Shown here piece after piece: positions 46,443 to 55,479 of a stretch of DNA of 56,669 nt. Position 1 is the first letter of the stretch; every line of letters begins with the position of its first letter. The stretch is taken from the IMG/VR virus record IMGVR_UViG_3300008113_000379, positions 1 to 56,669 of that record. One strand, written 5' to 3'. The notes under the pieces were generated by a model. The model had not been told where the DNA came from and did not search any database. It saw only the letters and a program-made list of their open reading frames with translations. Made by a program: the position numbers and the translations under genes. Origin of the DNA: a virus.

Positions 46443-48320
46443 TTAGGCTGTTTCTTTAACTTCGGCATCAACCACAGTATCATCTTTGTTCTGTGATTTC
46501 TGTTCTTCTTCAAGTTTAACTTTAGTAATAGGACCTATCACATCGTATAGTTCCTTAACACCAGTTTCAATCTTTTCTTTATCGTCACCTACGATAGCGG
46601 TATCAAGATTTGTGATAGCGGCTTCAATCTTTTCTTTTTCTTCGTCAGTGATTTTGTCACTATACTTGGTAAAGTCATTGCGGAACCCGTTAAGAGTGGA
46701 TTCTGCCACATTACGTGTTTGAATCAATTCAACTATTTTCTTATCTGCCTCAGCATTTTCTTCTGCCTCACTAACCATCTTTTGAATTTCTGCTTCTGTC
46801 AATCCACTATCTGATTTGATGGTAATCTTATTCTCTTTTCCAGTACCTTTGTCTTTAGCACTGATATGCATAATACCATTTGCGTCAATATCAAATGTAA
46901 CTTCAACTTGAGGCATACCTCTTGGCGCTGGTGCAATACCTTCTAAGTTAAACTCGCCTAAATGTTTATTGTGTGTAAACAACTCACGCTCACCTTGACC
47001 AACTTTAATAGTAACTGCCGGTTGATTGTCTTGTGCAGTACTAAATGTTTGACTAGCCTTAGTTGGAATAGTTGTATTCTTTTGGATAACTTTAGTGAAT
47101 ACACCACCTAGTGTTTCAATACCTAAACTTAATGGTGTAACATCAAGTAACAATACATCTGTTCTATCACCTGCTAACACAGCACCTTGTACTGCGGCAC
47201 CAACTGCAACTGCTTCATCTGGATTTACATCCTTACGAGGTGCTTTACCAAACAATTTTTCAACTGCTTCTTGTACTTTAGGCATGCGTGTCATGCCACC
47301 AACTAGAATAACTTCGTCAATATCACTACTTGTAACTCCAGCATCACGCATGGCGATTTCGCAAGGTTTAATACTGCGCTGGATTAGTTCATCAACTAGG
47401 CTTTCTAGCTTGGCACGACTCAGTTTGATGTTCATGTGCTTAGGACCATTTGCATCTGCTGTAATATAAGGCAAATTAACATCGGTCTGGCTACTACTAC
47501 TCAATTCTATTTTAGCTTTTTCACTAGATTCTTTTAATCGTTGTAATGCTAATACATCTTTGGTTAAATCAACACCAGTATCCTTTTTGAATTCTTCTAC
47601 TAAGAAATCCATGATTCGTTGGTCAAAATCTTCACCACCTAGGAATGTATCACCATTTGTAGATAATACTTCGATTTGCTTATCACCATCAACGTCTGCT
47701 AACTCAATGATTGATACGTCAAACGTACCACCGCCTAGGTCATATACAGCAATTTTACGGTCACGCTTTTCCTGTTTATCTACACCATACGCCAGTGCGG
47801 CTGCTGTAGGTTCGTTAATGATACGCAACACTTCTAGTCCAGCGATACGGCCGGCATCTTTGGTCGCCTGTCTTTGACTATCATTAAAATAAGCGGGAAC
47901 AGTAATAACTGCTTGTGTAACTTCATGACCTAGATAATCTTCCGCAGTCTTTTTCATTTTGCGTAAGACTTCTGCTGACACTTGCGGTGGTGCCAATTTT
48001 TTATCTTGTGCTTGAATCCAAGCATCACCATTTTCATTTTCAATGATACTATATGGCATCAAATCAATATCTTTTTGCACAGCCTGTTCATTGAACTTAC
48101 GTCCAATTAAACGTTTGCTTGCATAAATTGTGTTCTTTGGATTTGTAACTGCTTGGCGTTTGGCGCTTGCACCAACCAAGATTTCATCGTTTGCGTAGGC
48201 AACGATTGAGGGTGTTGTTCTAGCACCTTCTGAATTTTCAATTACTTTGGGATTGCCATTCTCAATAATGGCTACGCATGAATTTGTGGTACCCAAGTCG
48301 ATACCTATGACTTTGCTCAT
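46443..48320 (-). CDS. dnaK: DnaK (Hsp70 chaperone)
   Basis: A 625-aa full-length Hsp70. [12 protein letters not shown] starts the ATPase domain; [23 protein letters not shown] and V-G-G-M-T-R-M-P mark its later motifs. The linker [13 protein letters not shown] precedes the substrate domain, and the tail ends V-D-A-E-V-K-E-T-A. It is DnaK rather than HscA. DnaJ and GrpE would come from the host; neither is in the window. It has its own promoter at 48377-48405. Confidence 0.97.
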   Translation of the reverse strand: MSKVIGIDLGTTNSCVAIIENGNPKVIENSEGARTTPSIVAYANDEILVGASAKRQAVTNPKNTIYASKRLIGRKFNEQAVQKDIDLMPYSIIENENGDAWIQAQDKKLAPPQVSAEVLRKMKKTAEDYLGHEVTQAVITVPAYFNDSQRQATKDAGRIAGLEVLRIINEPTAAALAYGVDKQEKRDRKIAVYDLGGGTFDVSIIELADVDGDKQIEVLSTNGDTFLGGEDFDQRIMDFLVEEFKKDTGVDLTKDVLALQRLKESSEKAKIELSSSSQTDVNLPYITADANGPKHMNIKLSRAKLESLVDELIQRSIKPCEIAMRDAGVTSSDIDEVILVGGMTRMPKVQEAVEKLFGKAPRKDVNPDEAVAVGAAVQGAVLAGDRTDVLLLDVTPLSLGIETLGGVFTKVIQKNTTIPTKASQTFSTAQDNQPAVTIKVGQGERELFTHNKHLGEFNLEGIAPAPRGMPQVEVTFDIDANGIMHISAKDKGTGKENKITIKSDSGLTEAEIQKMVSEAEENAEADKKIVELIQTRNVAESTLNGFRNDFTKYSDKITDEEKEKIEAAITNLDTAIVGDDKEKIETGVKELYDVIGPITKVKLEEEQKSQNKDDTVVDAEVKETA

Positions 48321-48375
48321 TTTGTTTCTCCTTTAAAAAGCAAGACTTAACTGTAGACCTTTACAGCATCTACAT
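48321..48375 (-). promoter_or_regulatory. Candidate ROSE-like RNA thermometer of dnaK
   Basis: GTCTTGCTTTTTAAAGGAG lies directly before the start codon, nearly the same as in the hsp20 leader. TTGCT is positioned to pair with AGGA. A further hairpin (TGTAGA/TCTACA, 48352-48374) lies upstream. Confidence 0.48.
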
Positions 48376-48376
48376 G

Positions 48377-48405
48377 TATATATCTATTTTAGATGATTGC
48401 GTAAA
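48377..48405 (-). promoter_or_regulatory. Sigma-70 promoter of dnaK
   Basis: TTTACG (48400-48405), 17 bases and TATATA (48377-48382). No sigma-32-type sequence (CTTGAA...CCCCAT) was seen. Confidence 0.65.
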
Positions 48406-48425
48406 ATATTTGTATATTATTCGGG

Positions 48426-48647
48426 TTAATACATTTTTGGGGGAAGTTGCTGGTCACGCAAATACTTTTTCCAACGGCGCTTAGCCTGACCATGGGCTAA
48501 TTTTCTTTTTACTGTGGGTTTTACAAATTCTTGACGGTCACGGACCTCTTGAAGAAGGCCAGTCTCACTTACCTTTTTCTTTAGTTTACGCAATGCTTTT
48601 TCAACGTTTCCGTCATGCACTTGAATTTTTCTTCCTTTTGGCATCAT
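48426..48647 (-). CDS. rpsU: Ribosomal protein bS21
   Basis: A 73-aa bS21: V-E-K-A-L-R-K-L-K-K-K-V-S-E-T-G, then R-K-L-A-H-G-Q-A-K-R-R-W-K-K. bS21 sits on the 30S platform beside the anti-Shine-Dalgarno and helps initiation. Phage bS21 genes are known from metagenomic phages and probably exchange with the host copy. It overlaps the clpX stop by four bases, an arrangement suggesting joint expression of both. Confidence 0.95.
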   Translation of the reverse strand: MMPKGRKIQVHDGNVEKALRKLKKKVSETGLLQEVRDRQEFVKPTVKRKLAHGQAKRRWKKYLRDQQLPPKMY

Positions 48648-49843
48648 ATGATAGGTTTAGGGTTAATTACTTGTTCCCTATCTATATTTAGTAGTTTCAC
48701 CTTGTTCTTGCGGTATTTTTTAGTATGATACATATGACACATCAATACACGTTCAATCTCAGTGTGTAATCCACGTGCGCCTGTTTTTAACGTTAATGTG
48801 TTCTCAGCAATTTGATCCAGTGCTTCTGTAGTGAATGTTAGTTCAATTTCGTCTAATTTTAACAAATATTTGTACTGACTGACGTAATTGTTCTTAACGT
48901 CTGTTAAAATTTTGATTAGTTGTTCTTTGTTTAATTCTTGGATACTGACTGTAGTAGTAAATCTACCTATAAATTCAGGAATCATTCCATATTTGGTCAG
49001 GTCATCTGGACTTACTTTAGTTAAATCACCTTCAACTTTGTTATCCTTGATATCGGCACCGAATCCAATGCTGGTTCCATTAGTACGTTTTGCGATAACA
49101 TCTTTGAGACCCACGAATGCACCACCGGCAATGAATAGAATGTTTTTTGTATCAATTTCATTCATGTCATTACCAGGATGTTTTCTTCCGCCCTGACTAG
49201 AAATTCTACATATAGTACCTTCAACTAACTTGAGTAACGCTTGTTGTACACCTTCACCTGATACATCACGTGTGATACTGGTGCTCTCACCTTTACGTGC
49301 AATTTTATCAATTTCATCAATAAAAATTATTCCACGTTCCGCAAGTTGTTTGTCACCATTGGCAGCATTTACTAGCATATTAATCATTGATTCAACGTCA
49401 TCACCAACATACCCTGCCTCAGTTAAACTTGTGGCATCAGCAACAATAAAGGGCACTTTGAGATACTTAGCCGCAGTCTTAGCAAGCAATGTTTTACCAC
49501 TACCTGTGGGGCCTACAATAAGTACGTTGCCCTTTTGAATCTCTAAGTCTTTGGGAGGATTGTTGATCCTTTTATAGTGATTGGCAATCGCCACACTAAG
49601 AACCATTTTAGCATCATCTTGACCAATTACATGCTGGTCAAGATAATCTTTAATTGATTCAGGATCAAACTCGGGTTGAATGTCATCATTATGTTCTGAT
49701 ATTTCATCAATAATTAAGTCTTGGCATAACTCTACGCAATCACTGCATATAGCTACTGTTCCTCCTACGACTAATTTTTTGACGCCATCTTTGTGTGCCC
49801 CACAAAAACTGCAATGATTGATTTGTTTAGTTTCTTCGGTCAT
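48644..49843 (-). CDS. clpX: ClpX unfoldase
   Basis: A 399-aa ClpX. An N-terminal zinc-binding domain (C-S-F-C-G-A-H ... C-S-D-C-V, residues ~9-37) precedes an AAA+ core with Walker A G-P-T-G-S-G-K-T near 110, pore loop G-Y-V-G-D-D near 148, Walker B I-I-F-I-D-E-I-D and Q-G-G-R-K-H. The I-G-F docking tripeptide for ClpP is present (T-S-I-G-F-G-A-D-I). It can thus unfold substrates into ClpP. Slightly shorter than E. coli ClpX (424 aa). It has no ribosome site and is read from the promoter at 49878. Confidence 0.97.
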   Translation of the reverse strand: MTEETKQINHCSFCGAHKDGVKKLVVGGTVAICSDCVELCQDLIIDEISEHNDDIQPEFDPESIKDYLDQHVIGQDDAKMVLSVAIANHYKRINNPPKDLEIQKGNVLIVGPTGSGKTLLAKTAAKYLKVPFIVADATSLTEAGYVGDDVESMINMLVNAANGDKQLAERGIIFIDEIDKIARKGESTSITRDVSGEGVQQALLKLVEGTICRISSQGGRKHPGNDMNEIDTKNILFIAGGAFVGLKDVIAKRTNGTSIGFGADIKDNKVEGDLTKVSPDDLTKYGMIPEFIGRFTTTVSIQELNKEQLIKILTDVKNNYVSQYKYLLKLDEIELTFTTEALDQIAENTLTLKTGARGLHTEIERVLMCHMYHTKKYRKNKVKLLNIDREQVINPKPII

Positions 49844-49868
49844 TAATATACTTATTCTTGTTCGTAGT

Positions 49869-50873
49869 TTAGCTAAAATTATAGCACGAACCTGTAGTAT
49901 ATGTCAACTCGACTTTTCTTGCTTTTCCTAGTTTGGTATAATTAGGATTAGTGGGATGAACTTTTATCATAACTTGACCCTCAAAACCCTCGTTACCTCG
50001 GATGATAAGCGGATCTACTTTGTTGAGAGGCATCATATATAATGGTTCTGAACATGAACTAAACAACATTTTACCGTTATCGTCATACACACTGGACATG
50101 ATATAGATTGAACCTCTGATTTTGCTCTTAATCAAGTCTGCACGTATACCATCATTGAAATAGTATCTATCAGTTTGACCTATGAGCCATGCCTTAGGAT
50201 CTTTACTTTGAATGAATACTCTTTCTTGGTAGATAGAGTTTGACTTTGAATCTTCTAATTTCTTGAGAATTTCATTCAATGCAACAAGATAGTTATAGTT
50301 CCAAAAGATACTATAGTCAGCCATGATAATAGCATTTCTATCCTTGTCAGTTAAAAACTTTACATCACCTTTTGTAAGTGTAAAACCTTTACTAGACAGG
50401 TCATTCAATACACTAGCCAAAACATTGTCACCACTTTCTCTTTCCTTATTATAGGTCTGAAATTGTGCTGTCATCTTAGAACCATTTAATGGTTCTTGGT
50501 CTTTGAATTTACCTAATACACGTTCATGTATCTTACTGCTTTTGACATTAATGTCCATTACCAGTGATACACCAAAGTCTGTAGTAGCATTGCTGATAAT
50601 TTTATAATCATCAATATAACCTGCACTATGCTTTGCAATCTCGTCACGAATAAGTTGATTACTTTTTACTTCGGCATCACTGATAACAATCGAACCTACA
50701 ATAATTTCAATTGCAGTACGAAAACCATTTGTTTTTGCATCTTCAAAATTTTTACCTGTACCGATTACACGAACATATCCTGGCTCAGTTAAGCCAGAAA
50801 AACTCTTACCGGTAGGCTTATCAGATGCACATGCTGATAATGCCAGCATGAGCATAGGTAATAAGTATCTCAT
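49869..50873 (-). CDS. Lipoprotein with FlgT/LPP20-like N-terminal region
   Basis: A 334-aa protein with a lipoprotein signal ending L-S-A-C-A-S (lipobox Cys ~15). G-Y-V-R-V-I-G-T-G-K-N-F-E-D-A-K-T-N-G-F-R-T-A (residues ~32-54) resembles the LPP20/FlgT N-terminal domain. The rest is beta-rich with no known motif. It would be anchored in the host outer or inner membrane. It pairs with a second lipoprotein upstream, with which it overlaps by four bases. Role unknown; superinfection or lysis control are possibilities. Confidence 0.78.
   Translation of the reverse strand: MRYLLPMLMLALSACASDKPTGKSFSGLTEPGYVRVIGTGKNFEDAKTNGFRTAIEIIVGSIVISDAEVKSNQLIRDEIAKHSAGYIDDYKIISNATTDFGVSLVMDINVKSSKIHERVLGKFKDQEPLNGSKMTAQFQTYNKERESGDNVLASVLNDLSSKGFTLTKGDVKFLTDKDRNAIIMADYSIFWNYNYLVALNEILKKLEDSKSNSIYQERVFIQSKDPKAWLIGQTDRYYFNDGIRADLIKSKIRGSIYIMSSVYDDNGKMLFSSCSEPLYMMPLNKVDPLIIRGNEGFEGQVMIKVHPTNPNYTKLGKARKVELTYTTGSCYNFS
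49878..49907 (-). promoter_or_regulatory. Sigma-70 promoter of clpX-rpsU
   Basis: TTGACA (49902-49907), 18 bases and TATAAT (49878-49883), inside the last codons of the lipoprotein gene upstream. Confidence 0.8.
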
Positions 50874-51496
50874 TTCATTTTTCTAGCAAGTTGATTACGT
50901 GCATCTTCGCTGTCTAAATCCCAGCGAATAGTTACCGCAACTTCTTGCACACCAACTACTTCTTCTTTCACTTTAATAAATCCTTTAAGAATGGATCGTG
51001 AAGATGTTTGAATAGATTCGGTCAATTGAACAACCGTATCGTTGGTGTTTTCTCTGAGACTAACTTTGCTAGCCTCTTTATCAGTCATTTCAACTGCCTT
51101 GTCATCAGCCTTACCTGCATTAACTTTGTCAGTGGCTTTCTCAATGTTTTTAGCAATAGTGTTATTCACACGATTGGTAGTAATTTCTTTGTTTAAGAAT
51201 TCACTTATATTAGCGTTGGCTCGCATTTCGGCTCTAGTCAATGCATTACGCATGTTATTAGTAGTGTTACCAAAACTTGGTGCTGTGCCAGTAGCTTCAA
51301 TTGCAACAATTTTGCAATCACGACTAAAACTGAACCAAGCACATTTAGTTTCAATCTTAATATTCTCACTTACAAAAGAAGTGGAAAGTTTTTGATTAGC
51401 AATTGGCTCGTTACTATTAGTACCGTTGCCCATTTTCATACTAGAACATGCGCCTAGTGTGAATGCTACTGCTAGAAAAGTGAGTGTGTGTTTCAT
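50870..51496 (-). CDS. Lipoprotein, LPP20-like
   Basis: A 208-aa protein with signal and lipobox L-G-A-C-S-S (Cys ~17). E-A-T-G-T-A-P-S-F, then N-A-L-T-R-A-E-M-R-A-N-A-N-I (residues ~68-100) is an LPP20-type helix. The C-terminus has a V-T-I-R-W strand. It is the first gene of the lipoprotein pair and probably works with the second one. Confidence 0.78.
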   Translation of the reverse strand: MKHTLTFLAVAFTLGACSSMKMGNGTNSNEPIANQKLSTSFVSENIKIETKCAWFSFSRDCKIVAIEATGTAPSFGNTTNNMRNALTRAEMRANANISEFLNKEITTNRVNNTIAKNIEKATDKVNAGKADDKAVEMTDKEASKVSLRENTNDTVVQLTESIQTSSRSILKGFIKVKEEVVGVQEVAVTIRWDLDSEDARNQLARKMK

Positions 51497-51528
51497 AAGT
51501 TTCCCTATAAGTTGTTGAACAATGAAGA

Positions 51529-51558
51529 TAGTATAACAGAATATGGATTATTCTGCAA
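51529..51558 (-). promoter_or_regulatory. Probable sigma-70 promoter of lipoprotein pair
   Basis: TTGCAG (51553-51558), 18 bases and TATACT (51529-51534), 33 bases before the first lipoprotein ATG. Confidence 0.55.
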
Positions 51559-51567
51559 TTATTTTGG

Positions 51568-53136
51568 TTAACTATTTTGAGATTTTATGAATTTTTCCAC
51601 TGCATCTTGCTCATTTATAGTAAGCAATTCCGGGTCATATTCGCCCGTAGCGATTCGGTCAACTAAAAATTGTAAGTATTCTGAATTTAAATGGGTGTCC
51701 GTAATTTCTTTATTGGTTTTTATCCATCTTGCCCCATTATGCTTATACACTTGATTTGGAATCACATCCACCCTCACAAAGGTGTCACCTACGTGAGGAT
51801 TAGAAGGAAATTCTGTTCCAAAATTGGTTCTATTTTTTCTAATACTATCTTCTTCAAGAAAGAATTCTGGGTGTATGTCTCTTAGTACACGAATATGCAT
51901 ACTCTTACCCTCAAACTCTACATAGTCCCCGTCTCCCTTTTTATAAGGTAATTTTTTTGATTTTTGGTTTGGTTCTTCTGCAAACTCAGGACCCGTTTGT
52001 AGCCATGTGCCGTCTGCAAGTTTGATTCCTTCAAAATTAGGCGAATCTCCCTTCACTGGTTCTGGATCTACTGTATCTGCCATTTGTTCTTCAATTGTGG
52101 GCTGAGACTTCTTTTCTAATTCTTTAAAGACTTCTTCCTCTTCTTTAGTAACTTCAACAACTTCTACTGGTTTTATATCGCTAAACTTATTGGCTACGTA
52201 AGGCTCAAATTCTTCCGGTGGTTTAGCAGAAGGGAAGGGCCAGGATGCAATAGGTTCACTATCTAATGCTTGTATTTCTTCTTCGGTGAATGGTCTTGTA
52301 TCTTCTTCTTTAGGTGGGATGATAGCCATAGCATTTTTATCATCTTCAATTGGTTGTTCTTTATCCCAATCTTTACTTTGGTTAGCCGCAATTACTAGCA
52401 TAATAGCAAGTGGATCAAAAACAATAACAAGTAATATAATTACCCAACGTACTGCACGTTCTAATAAATTAGCATCCGGATCATCACCGTAGATGAATGC
52501 CGCAATGTATTTAATAGGTCCTACTTCGGCTTCCACCTTGCGTAATTCACTAGCAATAGGCGCTCGTTCTTCATTTAATTTAGCAATAATATTTTGTGCT
52601 TTGGCTATATCATTTTGTAATGCAGTTCGTTCTTTTTGTTGTTGTCTGCGGATTTGAACAGCACGTTCTGCACCCCTATCACTATCAGTACGACCCAACA
52701 TTTGGTCTACTTGTGCATCCATTTGTGTTAGTGCTTTTCTACTTGTCTCTATATTATCTCGCTCAGTCTTTATCTTCTCGTCAAGTAAAGCAACTTTAGC
52801 CGCAACATCACCAGTAGGTACACCTTGATCCAAATGAGCCTTACTTAAGAATCCAAAGATACCCATACTTGTTAGTAGTGCAAGTGCAACAACTGCAGGT
52901 ACTAGGTACATTTTCATTATCCAACCACACCGATCCCAGTACTTGCGTAACCAAACTGTAGTTGTAATTTTTGCTAACTCCAATGCACCGCCCATAATGA
53001 TAATGGGGATAACCGCTCCTGCAAAGATAGCGGTTAGACCAATGATACTATACCAAGCGGCTATTGAACTTAGGGTTAATGCTACTAGTAATGTAGCATT
53101 GCTAAATGTGAATATTGATAAAAATCGTGAGAACAT
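51568..53136 (-). CDS. Large phage membrane protein, four-span with coiled coil
   Basis: A 522-aa protein. Hydrophobic spans lie near residues 14-34, 38-58, 78-100 and 234-256, and a coiled coil (~120-210) separates the third and fourth. The C-terminal half is acidic and low in hydrophobic residues; residues ~430-520 look globular. The N-terminal G-G-A-L-E-L-A-K-I-T-T-T-V-W-L-R-K-Y-W is a segment I recall from T4-like phages. No function is known. A TAAATA box lies five bases before the ATG. Confidence 0.78.
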   Translation of the reverse strand: MFSRFLSIFTFSNATLLVALTLSSIAAWYSIIGLTAIFAGAVIPIIIMGGALELAKITTTVWLRKYWDRCGWIMKMYLVPAVVALALLTSMGIFGFLSKAHLDQGVPTGDVAAKVALLDEKIKTERDNIETSRKALTQMDAQVDQMLGRTDSDRGAERAVQIRRQQQKERTALQNDIAKAQNIIAKLNEERAPIASELRKVEAEVGPIKYIAAFIYGDDPDANLLERAVRWVIILLVIVFDPLAIMLVIAANQSKDWDKEQPIEDDKNAMAIIPPKEEDTRPFTEEEIQALDSEPIASWPFPSAKPPEEFEPYVANKFSDIKPVEVVEVTKEEEEVFKELEKKSQPTIEEQMADTVDPEPVKGDSPNFEGIKLADGTWLQTGPEFAEEPNQKSKKLPYKKGDGDYVEFEGKSMHIRVLRDIHPEFFLEEDSIRKNRTNFGTEFPSNPHVGDTFVRVDVIPNQVYKHNGARWIKTNKEITDTHLNSEYLQFLVDRIATGEYDPELLTINEQDAVEKFIKSQNS

Positions 53137-53141
53137 TTGAA

Positions 53142-53149
53142 TATTTAGT
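53142..53149 (-). promoter_or_regulatory. Late promoter box (ACTAAATA)
   Basis: Five bases (TTCAA) before the ATG at 53136; no ribosome site. Confidence 0.55.
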
Positions 53150-53169
53150 GTGGTTACGTGGTCAATGTA

Positions 53170-53394
53170 TTATAACACTTTACCTAAACCACACCAAATT
53201 AATTGGTCTAATTCATATTGATAGTCTTTGCCCATTCGGCGCCTTTCATAAATGGCTTCAAGTATTTCTTTAGTGTCTCCATAATCACCTATAGTCTCAC
53301 CGCGCCTTGCTAATTCGTCAAGCAAATCATCAGTATCAAAATCATCAATGTCAACATCAACTTCAACCTCTTTATAAATTGTTTTATAAGGCAT
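53170..53394 (-). CDS. Hypothetical acidic protein
   Basis: A 74-aa protein with V-E-V-D-V-D-I-D-D-F-D-T-D-D-L-L near the start, and a charged helical rest. Overlaps the upstream gene. Unknown family. Confidence 0.7.
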   Translation of the reverse strand: MPYKTIYKEVEVDVDIDDFDTDDLLDELARRGETIGDYGDTKEILEAIYERRRMGKDYQYELDQLIWCGLGKVL

Positions 53395-53605
53395 TATCTT
53401 CTCCTTCTTCGAATAAATGTCCGTATGTATCTCTGAATTCTTGCTCTCGCATTACTAACTTACGAGGTAAACTATTACCATTACTAACAGTAAATGTAAC
53501 AAATGGCTCTACTGACTCGTCATAGTCTCTATTTTTTATTTGTATAACTTGAATAACACTACCGTCATCAAATACAAATTTTCTACCTACTAAATCATTA
53601 TTCAT
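53384..53605 (-). CDS. Hypothetical protein
   Basis: A 73-aa protein. The ATG at 53605 overlaps the previous stop; no known motif. It is part of an overlapping chain from 55479 down to 53170. Confidence 0.68.
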   Translation of the reverse strand: MNNDLVGRKFVFDDGSVIQVIQIKNRDYDESVEPFVTFTVSNGNSLPRKLVMREQEFRDTYGHLFEEGEDNAL

Positions 53606-54350
53606 TGGCTCTCTCAATTTCTTCTACAGGTGCGGCACACCTTGGACACACATCTTCTTCATCATCATTGTTAGCAGTTTCAGTCCAATCGCCAATCCAA
53701 TCACACTCGGTGCATTTCATAGGAACTACGTCACTGGTTGCTGACAGTTTATCAAACTCACGTTTCAATTCTTCTAATGCCTTTTCCAACTCTGCTTGTG
53801 TTGCGGCATCATCTTCTTCAACTTCATCATTTTCCCCATCATCCTTTAAATGACTCAGTGCATTAGTCTTTCGCTCTAGTTCTTTTTGTTCTTCTTGGAC
53901 ACCAATTTCAGTTAGTTCGGTGTCACTTTCACACATTGGACAAACTTTTTTGGCTTCACGCTCACCAGTTTCATCATCTTCTGGCCATATCCAATCAGTA
54001 TCAAACTTAGAACCTTCCCACTTACACTTAGTACACTTGTGTGTTACAGGAGATACATAATCTTCACGCACTTCCCAATCTTCAACACTATATGTGATAT
54101 CATACCCACCTTTACGGTCAGTCCACCAATCATCATCGTTGAGATAGTCCCAATCTAAGTCAACATCATTTTCCCAAGCATCATTAATAACTTCGTCAAT
54201 ATCTTCGTCACCGGATTCTAATCCATTTAATTTTGCTTGGATTTCATCTTCATCTAGGTCAGGATAAATCTCACTAAGGGTATCAGCATCTATTTCAATG
54301 CCATATCGTTTTTCAACCTGATGCCACTCACTCTTTACTACTGTTACCAT
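53598..54350 (-). CDS. Acidic protein with two zinc ribbons
   Basis: A 250-aa very acidic protein. Two C-x2-C pairs form each zinc ribbon: C-T-K-C with C-P-M-C (residues ~104-140) and C-T-E-C with C-P-R-C (~212-238). The second ribbon repeats the first (K-C-T-x-C-x-W-x-G). No enzyme domain. It may bind DNA or the host polymerase; that is inference. Confidence 0.72.
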   Translation of the reverse strand: MVTVVKSEWHQVEKRYGIEIDADTLSEIYPDLDEDEIQAKLNGLESGDEDIDEVINDAWENDVDLDWDYLNDDDWWTDRKGGYDITYSVEDWEVREDYVSPVTHKCTKCKWEGSKFDTDWIWPEDDETGEREAKKVCPMCESDTELTEIGVQEEQKELERKTNALSHLKDDGENDEVEEDDAATQAELEKALEELKREFDKLSATSDVVPMKCTECDWIGDWTETANNDDEEDVCPRCAAPVEEIERANE

Positions 54351-54525
54351 TTTTCATCCCTTCACTAGTTAGTTGTTCCATGTAATATATATACTGTGGA
54401 TATTGTTTTGCCAATTGAGAAATCACAGAGTGCATATCACGTTTTATAATTTCTATATCATCTGTTCTTCCAACAAATTCAGCTAATTTTTTATTGAGTA
54501 AAATTTTAAAATTAGACTTATTCAT
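54328..54525 (-). CDS. Hypothetical small protein
   Basis: A 65-aa basic helical protein overlapping the next gene start by 23 bases. No known motif. Confidence 0.62.
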   Translation of the reverse strand: MNKSNFKILLNKKLAEFVGRTDDIEIIKRDMHSVISQLAKQYPQYIYYMEQLTSEGMKNGNSSKE

Positions 54526-54770
54526 TTTATTTCTTTAAGAGGCTTAACGTCTTTGTGTTTTACAATTATAAAGTGTTTATACTCTTTGTCAATCTTAATT
54601 GGTAAATCTAGATGTATAGTAATCTCCGGGCCGATAATTTCACTTATCAACCTATCATTACCCACCGTACCCATAAATGGAATTTTATTGTACTTACCAA
54701 ATACTCTATCACCGATAAAGTATTTTGGCTTATAACCTTTTTCTTGGAAATAATCTGTTTGTGTTCCCAT
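54522..54770 (-). CDS. Hypothetical small beta-rich protein
   Basis: An 82-aa protein with Y-F-I-G-D-R-V-F-G-K-Y and G-P-E-I-T-I-H-L-D strands, consistent with a small barrel (SH3-like). It starts on the last base of the nuclease gene. Function unknown. Confidence 0.62.
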   Translation of the reverse strand: MGTQTDYFQEKGYKPKYFIGDRVFGKYNKIPFMGTVGNDRLISEIIGPEITIHLDLPIKIDKEYKHFIIVKHKDVKPLKEIK

Positions 54771-55303
54771 TATAATTTCTCCAATACTAGAATAGGTTTA
54801 CCTTGTCTTTTGCCTTTAGATTCTACACCCCAACTACCACATAACACAGTATGTGGTCTTGCATGTAATAGTTCTTCGGTAAAGAAAGGAGCATAATATT
54901 GTGTTTTTTGTATCACCCAATCATTCTTTGTAAGATGAGTAATAGCTACAAAAAATTCAGTTGATTCTCTATTACGTGCAAACAAAAGATAATCACTAGA
55001 CCTATTTGATAATCCACCACCACGCCATCGACAGCCTTTCCCGCCCATTGCGACCTTCACTTCTAATGGTATATCACCTGTAGGAAATTTAAATAAACAA
55101 TCAGGGTCAACATCATGATTTCCCGGTATGACCGGGATGTTTAGTTTGGAGGTAAAATGATTTGCTGTTATTTTTTCAACTAACTTAGAACATAACTCAG
55201 AAATTACTTTCTGCCCTACATCATATTTGTTTGATGGTAGATTGTAACGCATTTCGGTGAGAATTGAATGTATATCAGATTGTGCTATGATGAGTTCTAA
55301 CAT
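54770..55303 (-). CDS. Predicted PD-(D/E)XK nuclease
   Basis: A 177-aa protein. D-V-D-P-D-C-L-F (residues ~64-71) followed by I-P-L-E-V-K-V-A (~78-85) gives the D ... E-x-K catalytic triad of restriction-type nucleases. W-R-G-G-G-L-S-N-R-S-S-D-Y-L-L (~93-107) recurs in type II enzymes of that kind. A host-DNA or defence role is possible. It has no methylase partner in the window. Confidence 0.7.
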   Translation of the reverse strand: MLELIIAQSDIHSILTEMRYNLPSNKYDVGQKVISELCSKLVEKITANHFTSKLNIPVIPGNHDVDPDCLFKFPTGDIPLEVKVAMGGKGCRWRGGGLSNRSSDYLLFARNRESTEFFVAITHLTKNDWVIQKTQYYAPFFTEELLHARPHTVLCGSWGVESKGKRQGKPILVLEKL

Positions 55304-55479
55304 TACACATCTCCGAAAATATAAGCTGCCATTTTGCGCTTAGTAGTTTCTTCATCCTTCATAGCACAGTCAAAACAAACTTCTTCGTTATTAGGACCAT
55401 AAGGACGACATTCATCAATCACCCCGCACATTTGACATGCTTGGGGTAATTCTTCCTGTATGATACCTAAGCCACTCAT
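55303..55479 (-). CDS. Small zinc-binding protein
   Basis: A 58-aa protein: C-Q-M-C and C-F-D-C form a four-Cys zinc site. M-S-G-L-G-I-I-Q-E-E-L-P-Q-A starts it. The sequence resembles a small conserved phage family of unknown function. Start and stop overlap its neighbours. Confidence 0.75.
   Translation of the reverse strand: MSGLGIIQEELPQACQMCGVIDECRPYGPNNEEVCFDCAMKDEETTKRKMAAYIFGDV

Noticed and set aside
46443-48320. DnaK gene being HscA, partner of the phage IscU
   Set aside because: The sequence and length follow DnaK, not HscA; functional replacement of HscA remains only a thought.
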